Shown one piece after another: positions 27,113-33,065 of a stretch of 64,000 nt of DNA; the first letter of the stretch is position 1, and each line of letters opens with the position of its first letter. The DNA comes from Coleofasciculus sp. LEGE 07092 (GTDB taxonomy: Bacteria > Cyanobacteriota > Cyanobacteriia > Cyanobacteriales > Coleofasciculaceae): NCBI RefSeq assembly GCF_015207375.1, contig NZ_JADEWY010000012.1:1-64000 (forward strand), read 5' to 3'. Made by a program: the position numbers and the translations under genes. Under the pieces are notes generated by a model. It did not search any database and had not been told where the DNA came from. It worked only from the letters and a program-made list of their open reading frames with translations.

Positions 27113-27442
27113 TTAGAGTACTAAGATGGCAAAATAGAGCATCGCCAAAACAACCCCTGGCTCCACAGAATGCCAAATATCAACTAGCCAACAAGCTTCC
27201 CATTCTTCCCCAAAGAACTCAGCGGAAGGACAGGAAAGAGAACCCAGAGAAGGAGCTGCATAAAAATCAAAGGGAAACCGAGTCTGAAACCTAGACTGGA
27301 TACAACCTAAAACAGTCTGCTCATCAAAAGGATGAAACTCCGGTCCCGTCTCCACTTCAATCTCTACCTGCTGTGACCGCAGTACAGAAGGCTGAACAAC
27401 AAGAAAACAAGCTGACAGCACTAAATACAGAAAAAGCTTCAC
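27113..27442 (-). CDS. Secreted, C-terminally anchored small protein, pIII-like position
   Basis: 109 residues: signal peptide (MKLFLYLVLSACFLVVQPSVLRS), a 70-residue exported part with three Cys (GCIQ, LSCPS, EACW) and an acidic character, and a C-terminal hydrophobic anchor (PGVVLAMLYFAILVL). This is the topology of inovirus pIII and it follows the coat gene and its terminator, as gene III does in Ff. It is much shorter than Ff pIII (about 400), so the receptor-binding part may be elsewhere, for example in the TPS protein. Confidence 0.68.
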   Translation of the reverse strand: MKLFLYLVLSACFLVVQPSVLRSQQVEIEVETGPEFHPFDEQTVLGCIQSRFQTRFPFDFYAAPSLGSLSCPSAEFFGEEWEACWLVDIWHSVEPGVVLAMLYFAILVL

Positions 27443-27453
27443 AGTTTACCTCC

Positions 27454-27480
27454 AAAGTAAAGGGAGGCACTTAGCCCCCC
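27454..27480 (-). terminator. Terminator directly after the major coat gene
   Basis: On the leftward strand GGGGGGC (27480-27474), loop TAAGT, GCCTCCC, then TTTACTTT. It lies 17 bp after the coat-gene stop. Ff phages carry a terminator at the same place (after gene VIII), which makes coat mRNA the most abundant. Confidence 0.75.
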
Positions 27481-27497
27481 TCATCAGAATTAAAGGA

Positions 27498-27758
27498 TTA
27501 GAGATTCCTCAGAACGATATGATCATAGGCACGAGCGGCTGACCGGATACCTAACGGACTAATAACCAGACCACTAAAGGTCACGATCATCGCACCGAGG
27601 GTAGCAACCAGAGTGTCAATCTGCTTAATGGAATCATCGAAGCTAGTCTGAGCACGAACTGGAGCAGCGGAAAAACAAATGGCAAGAGACGCCACTAAAG
27701 CCAGAAAGAAATAACGCTGAATCACAGCACGTTGAAATCGACGAAAGGCTTGGAACAT
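27498..27758 (-). CDS. Candidate major coat protein (pVIII-like)
   Basis: 86 residues. A long basic n-region and hydrophobic core (FRRFQRAVIQRYFFLALVASLAICFSAAPVRA) form a 36-residue signal peptide with a VRA cleavage site. The mature protein is 50 residues: an acidic amphipathic N-terminus (QTSFDDSIKQID), a membrane span (TLGAMIVTFSGLVISPLG) and a basic C-terminus (IRSAARAYDHIVLRNL). That is the exact plan and length of Ff pVIII, whose basic end contacts DNA. There is GAGG upstream and a terminator immediately downstream. Confidence 0.8.
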   Translation of the reverse strand: MFQAFRRFQRAVIQRYFFLALVASLAICFSAAPVRAQTSFDDSIKQIDTLVATLGAMIVTFSGLVISPLGIRSAARAYDHIVLRNL

Positions 27759-27765
27759 AATAACC

Positions 27766-27933
27766 TCACTTAAAGAAGTAAACAGTCAATGCCAGTAGGC
27801 TGCAAAAGCCCAGGTAAATCCCAGAAGCCGAGATAGCCCAATTCAGAGAATCCTGAAAAAAGGAACCCATCTCAGACGTTAACTGGGGGAGGTCGGGCAA
27901 GGTTTGCGCAAAAAAGAACAAAAAATCTGACAT
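27766..27933 (-). CDS. Tiny single-span membrane protein (55 aa), phage element
   Basis: A short frame with TAGGAGGAATT directly before its ATG, the best Shine-Dalgarno in the array. The translation opens MSDFLFFFAQTLPDLPQ and ends ASGIYLGFCSLLALTVYFFK, one membrane span near the C-terminus. It ends 7 bp before the coat gene. Candidate minor coat protein or chaperone of assembly; no homologue recognised. Confidence 0.68.
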   Translation of the reverse strand: MSDFLFFFAQTLPDLPQLTSEMGSFFQDSLNWAISASGIYLGFCSLLALTVYFFK

Positions 27934-27941
27934 AATTCCTC

Positions 27942-28196
27942 CTATTTACTTTTAAGAAAAAAACCAACACCTAAAGCGAGAGCGAAAGCTGAAACAATCC
28001 CCAATCCTTCTCCTGTAAAAAAGCCAACTGTGCCAGAAACAGCATCGCCAACCATTTGAGAAGGACTCCCATAAAGAGCAACAGTCTGATTGACACCAGG
28101 GCAGCAAGGATGCAGTCCATAATCTCTATCACAGTCGATGTTAAGCTGAGATTCCTGTTCATCAGTTATAGGCAGCTCGTAGGGACATTCGTTCAT
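27942..28196 (-). CDS. Small membrane protein with Cys-rich N-terminus (84 aa), phage element
   Basis: The N-terminal 50 residues are polar and acidic with four Cys (NECPYE, NIDCDR, HPCCPG). A C-terminal span (GLGIVSAFALALGVGFFLKS) follows, ending Lys-Ser-Lys. No signal peptide. The start codon overlaps the stop of the 53-residue gene (ATGA). The plan, exposed N-terminus and basic C-terminal tail, suits a virion protein inserted without cleavage. Confidence 0.66.
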   Translation of the reverse strand: MNECPYELPITDEQESQLNIDCDRDYGLHPCCPGVNQTVALYGSPSQMVGDAVSGTVGFFTGEGLGIVSAFALALGVGFFLKSK

Positions 28197-28354
28197 CGCC
28201 TTATTAAGCCCTTAAAAACAGCTATGCCAGCTACTGCCGAAATAAAAGTGATGACATTCGGCATAATATACTGAACAATATTCTGTTGAACAAAATCCTG
28301 TGGTGTCAGATTATCGGGCATCTGAAATTGAATATCCGCTAAAAAATTCATCAT
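28193..28354 (-). CDS. Tiny single-span membrane protein (53 aa), phage element
   Basis: The frame starts at an ATG whose last bases overlap the stop of the 49-residue gene, and its own stop overlaps the next start (ATGA at both ends), which strongly supports it being real. The N-terminus (MMNFLADIQFQMPDNLTPQDF) is polar, then VITFISAVAGIAVFKGLIRR is a span with a basic end. This is pVIII/pVII-like in plan. Confidence 0.68.
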   Translation of the reverse strand: MMNFLADIQFQMPDNLTPQDFVQQNIVQYIMPNVITFISAVAGIAVFKGLIRR

Positions 28355-28500
28355 TTTCTTGACCCCCGACGAACAACTTTTGGACGGGTAGAACGACGTT
28401 GTAGATAAACAGAAAATGCCCAGAGGAAGATAACAAATAAAATCCAGACAAGACCAATTTTAATTATCCAGGGAGCTACTTGAGTAGCAAACCAAACCAT
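28351..28500 (-). CDS. Tiny membrane protein with basic tail (49 aa), phage element
   Basis: Starts at the ATG at 28500, with GAGGAATTAGTT upstream and two bases after the previous stop; a longer in-frame extension to 28590 overlaps the neighbour and is rejected. One span (IIKIGLVWILFVIFLWAFSVYL) is followed by a strongly basic tail (QRRSTRPKVVRRGSRK). A DNA-contacting minor coat protein, or one anchoring the assembly site, would fit. Confidence 0.68.
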   Translation of the reverse strand: MVWFATQVAPWIIKIGLVWILFVIFLWAFSVYLQRRSTRPKVVRRGSRK

Positions 28501-28502
28501 AA

Positions 28503-28844
28503 CTAATTCCTCGGAAGAATTACAAAGAAAACATGAAGCAAAAGCCAGAAAAGAACAACTCCAACAAGGTGAGATATTAACCCAAACCATTCAGGAGTAA
28601 AGTACAAGGAAGTCGTCACTAACTCGGAATTAACCAACAAACTTGATTCAAGCAAACGAGACTTAATCTCTAAAGGAGCTTGTTGACTAGCAATTAACAG
28701 GCAGTCAAGAAACGTTGGGAGGGCAAGAAAATTGTCTGAATACTGGCAAACCCCATCTGAAAATTCCACTAAAAAGCCATTATCTTGATAGCTAAATAGT
28801 GTTAAGAAGATAGATGGCAATACGCCAGAGAATACTGAATCCAT
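28503..28844 (-). CDS. Exported protein with C-terminal membrane span (113 aa), phage element
   Basis: A weak signal-like start (MDSVFSGVLPSIFLTLFS), an acidic exported part of about 65 residues and a strong C-terminal span (FGLISHLVGVVLFWLLLHVFFVIL) ending Pro-Arg-Asn. It overlaps the 3' end of the 43-residue frame by 53 bp in another frame. No family recognised; a virion-tip protein is possible. Confidence 0.55.
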   Translation of the reverse strand: MDSVFSGVLPSIFLTLFSYQDNGFLVEFSDGVCQYSDNFLALPTFLDCLLIASQQAPLEIKSRLLESSLLVNSELVTTSLYFTPEWFGLISHLVGVVLFWLLLHVFFVILPRN

Positions 28845-28923
28845 AAATTAAAGTAACAGCGCTCAAAATTAGGTCAAGAAGCTGATGGGAAGCTTGAATA
28901 AACTCAAAAAACTGCTGAATCAT
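28792..28923 (-). CDS. Tiny single-span membrane protein (43 aa), phage element
   Basis: ATG at 28921-28923 overlaps the stop of the 152-residue gene as ATGA. The translation begins MIQQFFEFIQASHQLLDLIL and has one span (LILSAVTLIYGFSILWRIAIYLL). Its size and place, directly after the presumed ssDNA-binding gene, match Ff pVII (33 aa) and pIX (32 aa). Confidence 0.6.
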   Translation of the reverse strand: MIQQFFEFIQASHQLLDLILSAVTLIYGFSILWRIAIYLLNTI

Positions 28924-29378
28924 GCACTAATCAGCTCAGAATTAATAGAGGATTCTAATTCCTCAAGCTCATTAAATTGCTCTTCAACAGGTTCAGATTT
29001 CCAGTTCAGATGATGACCATCAATTTCTTTTAGCTCCAAAAACTCGAACCAGGTGCCGCCTTGTTCTTGAGAGCCGTAGTTGTCGATCGCTGCTCGAATA
29101 GACGCTACGCAACCGGGACGAAGACCTAAATCTTTGAGTTTTGAGTAAACTTCTGAAGTAACTTTGCATTTCCAGAACACTTCAGCTTCTTCAGCAAAAT
29201 CAGCGGATTTTTCTTTCCCTTTCTTACCCTGTCCCCAGAAAATTGGGGTAACAAATTTCATTAAAATCTTACGGGGTGCGTTTCGCTTTTTTTCTTCCTC
29301 CCGCTGTAGTGCCCATTCTAGGCTAACTAGTCGCAGATTGGGAAAGATTCCAATATATCGATGTTTGACTGTTGCCAT
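28920..29378 (-). CDS. Candidate ssDNA-binding protein (pV-like position), phage element
   Basis: 152 residues, start with GAGGAGG upstream. The middle part (KILMKFVTPIFWGQG, AEVFWKCKVTSEVYSKLKDLGLRPGCVASIRAAID, WFEFLELKEIDG) alternates strands rich in aromatic and basic residues and could be an OB fold; the last 25 residues are very acidic, as in many SSB tails. It stands first among the structural genes, where Ff gene V lies. No family is recognised, so the role is an inference from position and tail. Confidence 0.5.
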   Translation of the reverse strand: MATVKHRYIGIFPNLRLVSLEWALQREEEKKRNAPRKILMKFVTPIFWGQGKKGKEKSADFAEEAEVFWKCKVTSEVYSKLKDLGLRPGCVASIRAAIDNYGSQEQGGTWFEFLELKEIDGHHLNWKSEPVEEQFNELEELESSINSELISA

Positions 29379-29387
29379 AAAACCTCC

Positions 29388-29615
29388 TCAAAAAGGAATA
29401 GACTTACAAAACCAATCGGAGATACCAAGAACTTTCTCCCCAAACTCATCAATTAAGTCACAATCAACAAAGGGAATCATTGAGAAACAAATTAAGGGAT
29501 AAACTAGCAAACGACAATAAAAGTTAAAATAGAGGCGATTATTACCTATAAGTTTGCCGTGCAAAAATCCCCAAAATAAAATCTGCCAGTTCCAATTAGA
29601 GTCATAAAGCGGCAT
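29388..29615 (-). CDS. Small aromatic-rich protein (75 aa), phage element
   Basis: From the ATG at 29615, with AAGGAGG a little far (12 bases) upstream. It is rich in Trp, Phe and Tyr with one hydrophobic segment (LLVYPLICFSMIPFV). It ends 9 bp before the ssDNA-binding candidate. No family recognised; moderate confidence that it is translated. Confidence 0.5.
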   Translation of the reverse strand: MPLYDSNWNWQILFWGFLHGKLIGNNRLYFNFYCRLLVYPLICFSMIPFVDCDLIDEFGEKVLGISDWFCKSIPF

Positions 29616-29650
29616 CTGAATCCAAAACCTCCTTGAAAAAATCAACAAAG

Positions 29651-29803
29651 AGTCTCCCTAGCCATTAGCTTTAAGCCAATAGCTTGATAATCCCAATCTA
29701 GGGAGACTCGCTATACCAAGGTTTCTATTCTTTGGTCTGAAGACCTAACACCATTAAAAAGGCTCCCTGGCTAAAGGGAGCAAAATTGGGGACATAATGT
29801 CCC
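29651..29803. other. Hairpin cluster with CTTGATA motif: candidate replication origin
   Basis: Three inverted repeats in a gene-free stretch: AGTCTCCCTA (29651-29660) with TAGGGAGACT (29699-29708); GCTCCCT (29762) with AGGGAGC (29775-29781); GGGACA-TAA-TGTCCC (29789-29803). The first loop contains AGCTTGATAATCCC. CTTGATA is the nick-site core of pC194/pUB110-type Rep proteins, the class encoded here. It lies on the strand opposite to the phage genes, which needs explaining. Confidence 0.55.
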
Positions 29804-29830
29804 TGATTATTAATTTTTGTAAAGCTTTAA

Positions 29831-30082
29831 CTAATGACGGCTCCAAATCTCGTGAACAGTAGCTAGGCAGAATTTATGAAATAAAGTTGGAGAATGACAA
29901 TTACCTTTAAAAAACCAACGCTTAACAGTCTTGGGTGAACAAAAGCAAATCTTAGCCAGGACCGGATAAGAAACATCCCAATACTGCAAAAATTCCTCTG
30001 GCTCCATTTGGGGAAGCTCTAGTAATGCTAATGCCTGCCAATGCTTACACCCAGGAACGCGGGGATGTCGAGGGGAACTCAT
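29831..30082 (-). CDS. Small helix-turn-helix protein (83 aa), phage element
   Basis: GAGGAG precedes the ATG. MEPEEFLQYWDVSYPVLAKICFCSPKTVKRWF contains a good helix-turn-helix (VLAKICFCSPKTVKRWF). Flanked on both sides by hairpin-rich non-coding DNA. Likely a replication or copy-number regulator, or a transcription factor of the late genes; the HTH is seen, the role is inferred. Confidence 0.65.
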   Translation of the reverse strand: MSSPRHPRVPGCKHWQALALLELPQMEPEEFLQYWDVSYPVLAKICFCSPKTVKRWFFKGNCHSPTLFHKFCLATVHEIWSRH

Positions 30083-30139
30083 AACTACTCCTCAAACTAC
30101 TTACCTGATAAAAGCAATCCATCTTTACTGGTGACGCCG

Positions 30140-30259
30140 GCACCGAACACCACTTCGTTAAATTCCCCGCGCCCGACACCGCCTACTATCATCATCCAAA
30201 ACACTTAATCGATCTAAGGCGGGTCGGGCGTCCGCAAGCCGGGGAATTTTGTTCGGTGC
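30140..30259. other. Long imperfect hairpin: candidate packaging signal or origin
   Basis: Successive paired blocks: GCACCGAAC / GTTCGGTGC (9 bp), AAATTCCCC / GGGGAATTT (9 bp), CGCCCGAC / GTCGGGCG (8 bp), CCGCCT / AGGCGG (6 bp), around a 32-base loop (30185-30216). The 226-bp gap between the small HTH gene and the XRE gene contains no gene. Filamentous phages use such stable hairpins as packaging signals and for complementary-strand origin. Confidence 0.65.
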
Positions 30260-30308
30260 TATAATCTATTTTTTGTGGCTTTCATAAGTAATTACTCCTT
30301 ACTAGTTA

Positions 30309-30566
30309 TCAGTTATGGTTCTTGAACAAACCTAAATCATCGGGTAATTCGTCAAGCGACCTACCTAAAGCACGACAAAAGGCTTTCATTTGAAAAACCG
30401 TTAACTCAGGTTCATCTTCTCCACTTTCCCACCTACTAATAGCAGACTGAGTTAATGATTTAGTTCTTGTCTTATCAGGAATCTGCCTAGCTAACTCAGC
30501 TTGAGTCAAACCAGCTTCCTCCCTCAAACGACGCAAAACCGATTTATCAATCTTCTTCAGGGACAT
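30309..30566 (-). CDS. XRE-family repressor of the phage-like element
   Basis: 85 residues from the ATG at 30566 (a longer frame to 30665 runs through the operator region and is rejected). LRRLREEAGLTQAELARQIPDK...LTQSAISRWESGEDEPELTVFQMKAFCRALGRSLDEL is a complete Cro/C1-type HTH. Two near-identical palindromes lie directly upstream. A lysogeny repressor controlling itself and the rightward promoter is the natural reading. Confidence 0.85.
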   Translation of the reverse strand: MSLKKIDKSVLRRLREEAGLTQAELARQIPDKTRTKSLTQSAISRWESGEDEPELTVFQMKAFCRALGRSLDELPDDLGLFKNHN

Positions 30567-30578
30567 AATAACACAAAT

Positions 30579-30623
30579 ATAAGTATACTCATTGACAAGC
30601 TTCTGTCTCATGAGTATACTCAT
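30579..30623 (+). promoter_or_regulatory. Paired operators and consensus rightward promoter
   Basis: ATGAGTATACTCAT at 30610-30623 is a perfect palindrome; ATAAGTATACTCAT at 30579-30592 differs by one base. Centres are 31 bp apart, three helical turns. TTGACA (30592-30597) and TATACT (30615-30620) are separated by exactly 17 bases and read rightwards towards the IS110-type gene, with the -10 box inside the palindrome, so repressor binding would block it. Confidence 0.75.
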
Positions 30624-30817
30624 CTCCATAGACAACAAAACGAAGACAGCCCAAGCACCCGACAAAAGTGAAAACGGCTATCTTCTGAAAACGTCTATTA
30701 GTGTCCCATGAAAACTCTGGATCAGTAGAACAATTTCATAAGTCGTTGCGTTCGCAGGAGATTCTTGACTGGGTACTTTTGCAGGTTCACTTACTCCCAC
30801 TTATTGAACCTTGAAAA
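30624..30817 (+). other. Leader of the IS110-type gene; possible guide-RNA region
   Basis: About 190 bp from the predicted rightward start to the recombinase ATG. IS110 elements carry a structured non-coding bridge RNA next to the transposase gene, commonly upstream. I cannot fold it reliably by eye and found no clear target/donor loops. Confidence 0.35.
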
Positions 30818-32023
30818 ATGAACAGAAAGATACTCGGCGGAGATATCTGTAAAGACCGTGTTGTCTGTTGGCTTCTAGAGGACAAGCCCGACCACCTACG
30901 GAACTTTTGGAAATCTCAACTCAAATCGAGATCCAAAGACCCCGTAGAAGATACTCAAACTTTCTACTTCACCAAGACAGGCATATCCCATCTGCTTAAA
31001 CTCAAGCCTGATGTTATTGTTCTAGAGCCTACGGGAGTTCATTACTCTTGGTTGTTAGCTCACATCTGCCACTGTGAAGGGATTGAGGTGTTATGGGTTG
31101 GTCATTGTGAGGCAACTCACTACCGCAAATCGAACAAACTCCCCGATAAAAACGACCTAGCAGATGCCTTAGCTCTAGCTGCTTATGCTCATCATTACTG
31201 GGGAAAACCCGATCAGTTCCTCCAGTTCGAACCCGGTGCAATTGTACAAATCAAAGATTTATATCTACAGATGAAATCTCTGACCCGCGTACAGTCACCC
31301 ATCATCAACCGAGTCAGGCAACAACTGTGCCGGGAGTTCCCAGAAGCCGCTTTTAAAGATTCCAAAGTTGGCAAGGACGGATTAACACCTCTTTGGGCAT
31401 GGCTTGGGAATGTTGAGCGCCAAGGAGTACGGCAAAATTTCTACTATGACCGTCTCTACGACAAGTCAGTCGCACCAGCTTACGGCATTGAAATCAGCCA
31501 ATTCTCACAACGATATGCTCAACTACTCTGCCAAATCCACTCCTGGGAGCATGAAGCTGAGAAAAAACTAGCAGAACTGATTCACCTCCCACAGTTCAAA
31601 CGCTACAATCAAATCTTTGATAAGTTCGGAATTGGACTCAGACTAGGAGCGCTGTTACTCTGTCACATTTACCCACTGAGTAAGTTTGAATCTTTGGGCA
31701 GTTTTAAAAAGCGCCTGGGGATGGCAGGAGACGAGATAAGCAGCGGCGACCGTAAAGGATGGAATGCTGGGAGCGGCTCGAAAATGTGCCGAACTGAGCT
31801 TTACCTCTGGATTCTTTGTATCATCGCTCCTAAGAAAAACCGTCCTACCGGAGAAATCGGTCAAAAGCTCGGAGACTTCTATGACACACGTCACGAGCAG
31901 TTTGAGACGAATAATGAGGGTAACGGTAACACCTTTGGGAAACTCATCATCAGCCAGACCGCTGCTTATGGTACAAAGCTACTTTTTAAGGAACTCAAAA
32001 AAGCTCTGATGCTGAAAAACTAA
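30818..32023 (+). CDS. IS110-type DEDD transposase/recombinase
   Basis: 401 residues. The RuvC-like DEDD residues are visible: Asp9 in GGDICKDRVV, Glu70 in VIVLEPTGVHYSWL, Asp113 and Asp116 in DKNDLADALALA. The C-terminal part (FGIGLRLGALLLCHI, SFKKRLGMAGDEISSGDRKG, GSGSKMCRTELYLWI) resembles the Transposase_20 domain with its serine. It is a divergent member. Piv/IS110-type recombinases are known to accompany some Neisseria filamentous prophages, so this gene may integrate the element; it could also be an unrelated insertion sequence. Confidence 0.8.
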   Translation: MNRKILGGDICKDRVVCWLLEDKPDHLRNFWKSQLKSRSKDPVEDTQTFYFTKTGISHLLKLKPDVIVLEPTGVHYSWLLAHICHCEGIEVLWVGHCEATHYRKSNKLPDKNDLADALALAAYAHHYWGKPDQFLQFEPGAIVQIKDLYLQMKSLTRVQSPIINRVRQQLCREFPEAAFKDSKVGKDGLTPLWAWLGNVERQGVRQNFYYDRLYDKSVAPAYGIEISQFSQRYAQLLCQIHSWEHEAEKKLAELIHLPQFKRYNQIFDKFGIGLRLGALLLCHIYPLSKFESLGSFKKRLGMAGDEISSGDRKGWNAGSGSKMCRTELYLWILCIIAPKKNRPTGEIGQKLGDFYDTRHEQFETNNEGNGNTFGKLIISQTAAYGTKLLFKELKKALMLKN

Positions 32024-32043
32024 AGGCTCTCACACCACATTAC

Positions 32044-32117
32044 TACCTGAATTTTCCTGAATATTCGGGTAGTAACTTCTACCACTAGGCTCTAAGTCTT
32101 TATACTTAGAGCCTCTC
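32044..32117 (+). terminator. Two hairpins after the IS110-type gene
   Basis: ACTACCTGAAT pairs with ATTCGGGTAGT (one wobble) and AGGCTCTAAG pairs with CTTAGAGCCT, followed by TCTCTTCG. They may be a terminator and the structured right end of the insertion element. Confidence 0.55.
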
Positions 32118-32176
32118 TTCGTACTACATTGGCAACCTAGAGTGAAAGTGAAAGGGAAGGGCAACAAGAAGTCAAC

Positions 32177-32294
32177 TATCCCTCTTCTGTCACTTTCCGA
32201 AATTCTGACGAATTTCCGTCATTACAGCCAACTACACCTAACGCAAGAATCAGGGTTGGCCCCCCATTTTTCGCAATCTGACAGAAGAGGGATA
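32177..32294. repeat. 114-bp MITE, family A copy 1
   Basis: Core 32179-32292 with perfect inverted ends TCCCTCTTCTGTCA / TGACAGAAGAGGGA, flanked on both sides by TA. A second copy of the same length lies inverted at 36592-36705. No coding capacity. Confidence 0.85.
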
Positions 32295-32335
32295 ATAGTA
32301 AACGCAAGTATGTCTTTATCAGAGGCTTGGCAGTC

Positions 32336-32914
32336 ATGACGCTCACATCCCAGCAAATGACGCTATTAGAGTATCTTAACTATGACGATGGCACGGATAC
32401 TCTTTATGAATTGGTGAACGGGGAGTTGGTGATTATGCCGCCAGAAAGTGAACTCAACAGACGGATTGCCATGTTCTTGTTAGTCTGCTTTCTGCAACAG
32501 GGAATTCCTGCTTATCGGTTGACTCAGAAGACAGAATTGGTAGTGAGTGGTTCACGGGCAACGACGCGCTTACCGGATTTAATGGTGCTTTCTGAAGAAC
32601 TGGCAACGGCGTTAGAAGGGGCGAATCGGTCTACTGTGATGATGGATATGCCGCCGCCAGAGTTGGTGGTTGAAGTGGTGTCACCCGGGAAAAAAGGCAT
32701 CGACCGAGATTATCGTTATAAGCGGTCTGAGTATGCAGCGCGGGGGATTGCCGAGTATTGGATTGTTGACCCGATTGAAGGGCGAGTCACGGTGTTGGAG
32801 TGGGTGGAAGGGTTGTATGAGGAGCGGGTTTTTCAGGGGAATGAGCCGATTGTTTCGCCGATGCTGCCAAATTTAGATTTGACCTGTGAGAGGGTAATGA
32901 ATGCGGGAGGTTGA
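32336..32914 (+). CDS. Uma2 family (DUF820) putative endonuclease
   Basis: 192 residues from the ATG at 32336 (an upstream TTG would add three). YELVNGELVIMPPESELN, TTRLPDLMVLSEELA, PPELVVEVVSPGKKGIDRDYRYKRSEYAARGIAEYWIVDP are classic Uma2 motifs, including the acidic residue and Glu of the nuclease-like core. Function unknown. It begins 40 bp after the MITE, so the MITE may provide its promoter. The C-terminal half corresponds to the degenerate repeats seen at 17032 and 17751. Confidence 0.86.
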   Translation: MTLTSQQMTLLEYLNYDDGTDTLYELVNGELVIMPPESELNRRIAMFLLVCFLQQGIPAYRLTQKTELVVSGSRATTRLPDLMVLSEELATALEGANRSTVMMDMPPPELVVEVVSPGKKGIDRDYRYKRSEYAARGIAEYWIVDPIEGRVTVLEWVEGLYEERVFQGNEPIVSPMLPNLDLTCERVMNAGG

Positions 32915-32930
32915 GCTGAGGTAGAGTTGT

Positions 32931-33065
32931 ATGGGTAAACTTTTTGACCTGTATGCTGAATTAGAACGACGAGCAAGACGAGAAAATATTCCTCTTCGTC
33001 AAAAATCTAATTTTGAAATTCCTACTCCCCACTCCCTAGATATTCAAAAAATTCTGAACTCCTGA
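32931..33065 (+). CDS. Small hypothetical protein (44 aa)
   Basis: Starts 16 bp after the Uma2 stop with GAGGTAG upstream. MGKLFDLYAELERRARRENIPLRQ is helical and charged, followed by IPTPHSL, which comes from a heptamer-repeat fragment, and DIQKILNS. It may be a truncated gene; weak support. Confidence 0.35.
   Translation: MGKLFDLYAELERRARRENIPLRQKSNFEIPTPHSLDIQKILNS

Larger units (their letters stand above)
23243..32140 (-). mobile_element. Inovirus-like (filamentous phage) prophage with flanking IS110-type recombinase
   Basis: The array from 30566 down to 23243 is entirely leftward, mostly with ATGA or few-base junctions, and carries the hallmarks of a filamentous phage: Zot/pI ATPase, HUH replication protein, pVIII-like coat protein, many single-span small proteins, hairpin-rich intergenic regions and an XRE repressor. 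Size (about 7.4 kb, or 8.9 kb with the rightward IS110-type gene) fits inovirus genomes. No intact GCGATCGC site was seen from about 22.5 to 34.7 kb, unlike the flanks. No direct-repeat att sites were found, so both ends are approximate. Confidence 0.82.

Noticed and set aside
28783-28789. Second CTTGATA motif as replication nick site
   Set aside because: It lies inside the coding sequence of the 113-residue gene with no hairpin around it; less likely than the one at 29683.
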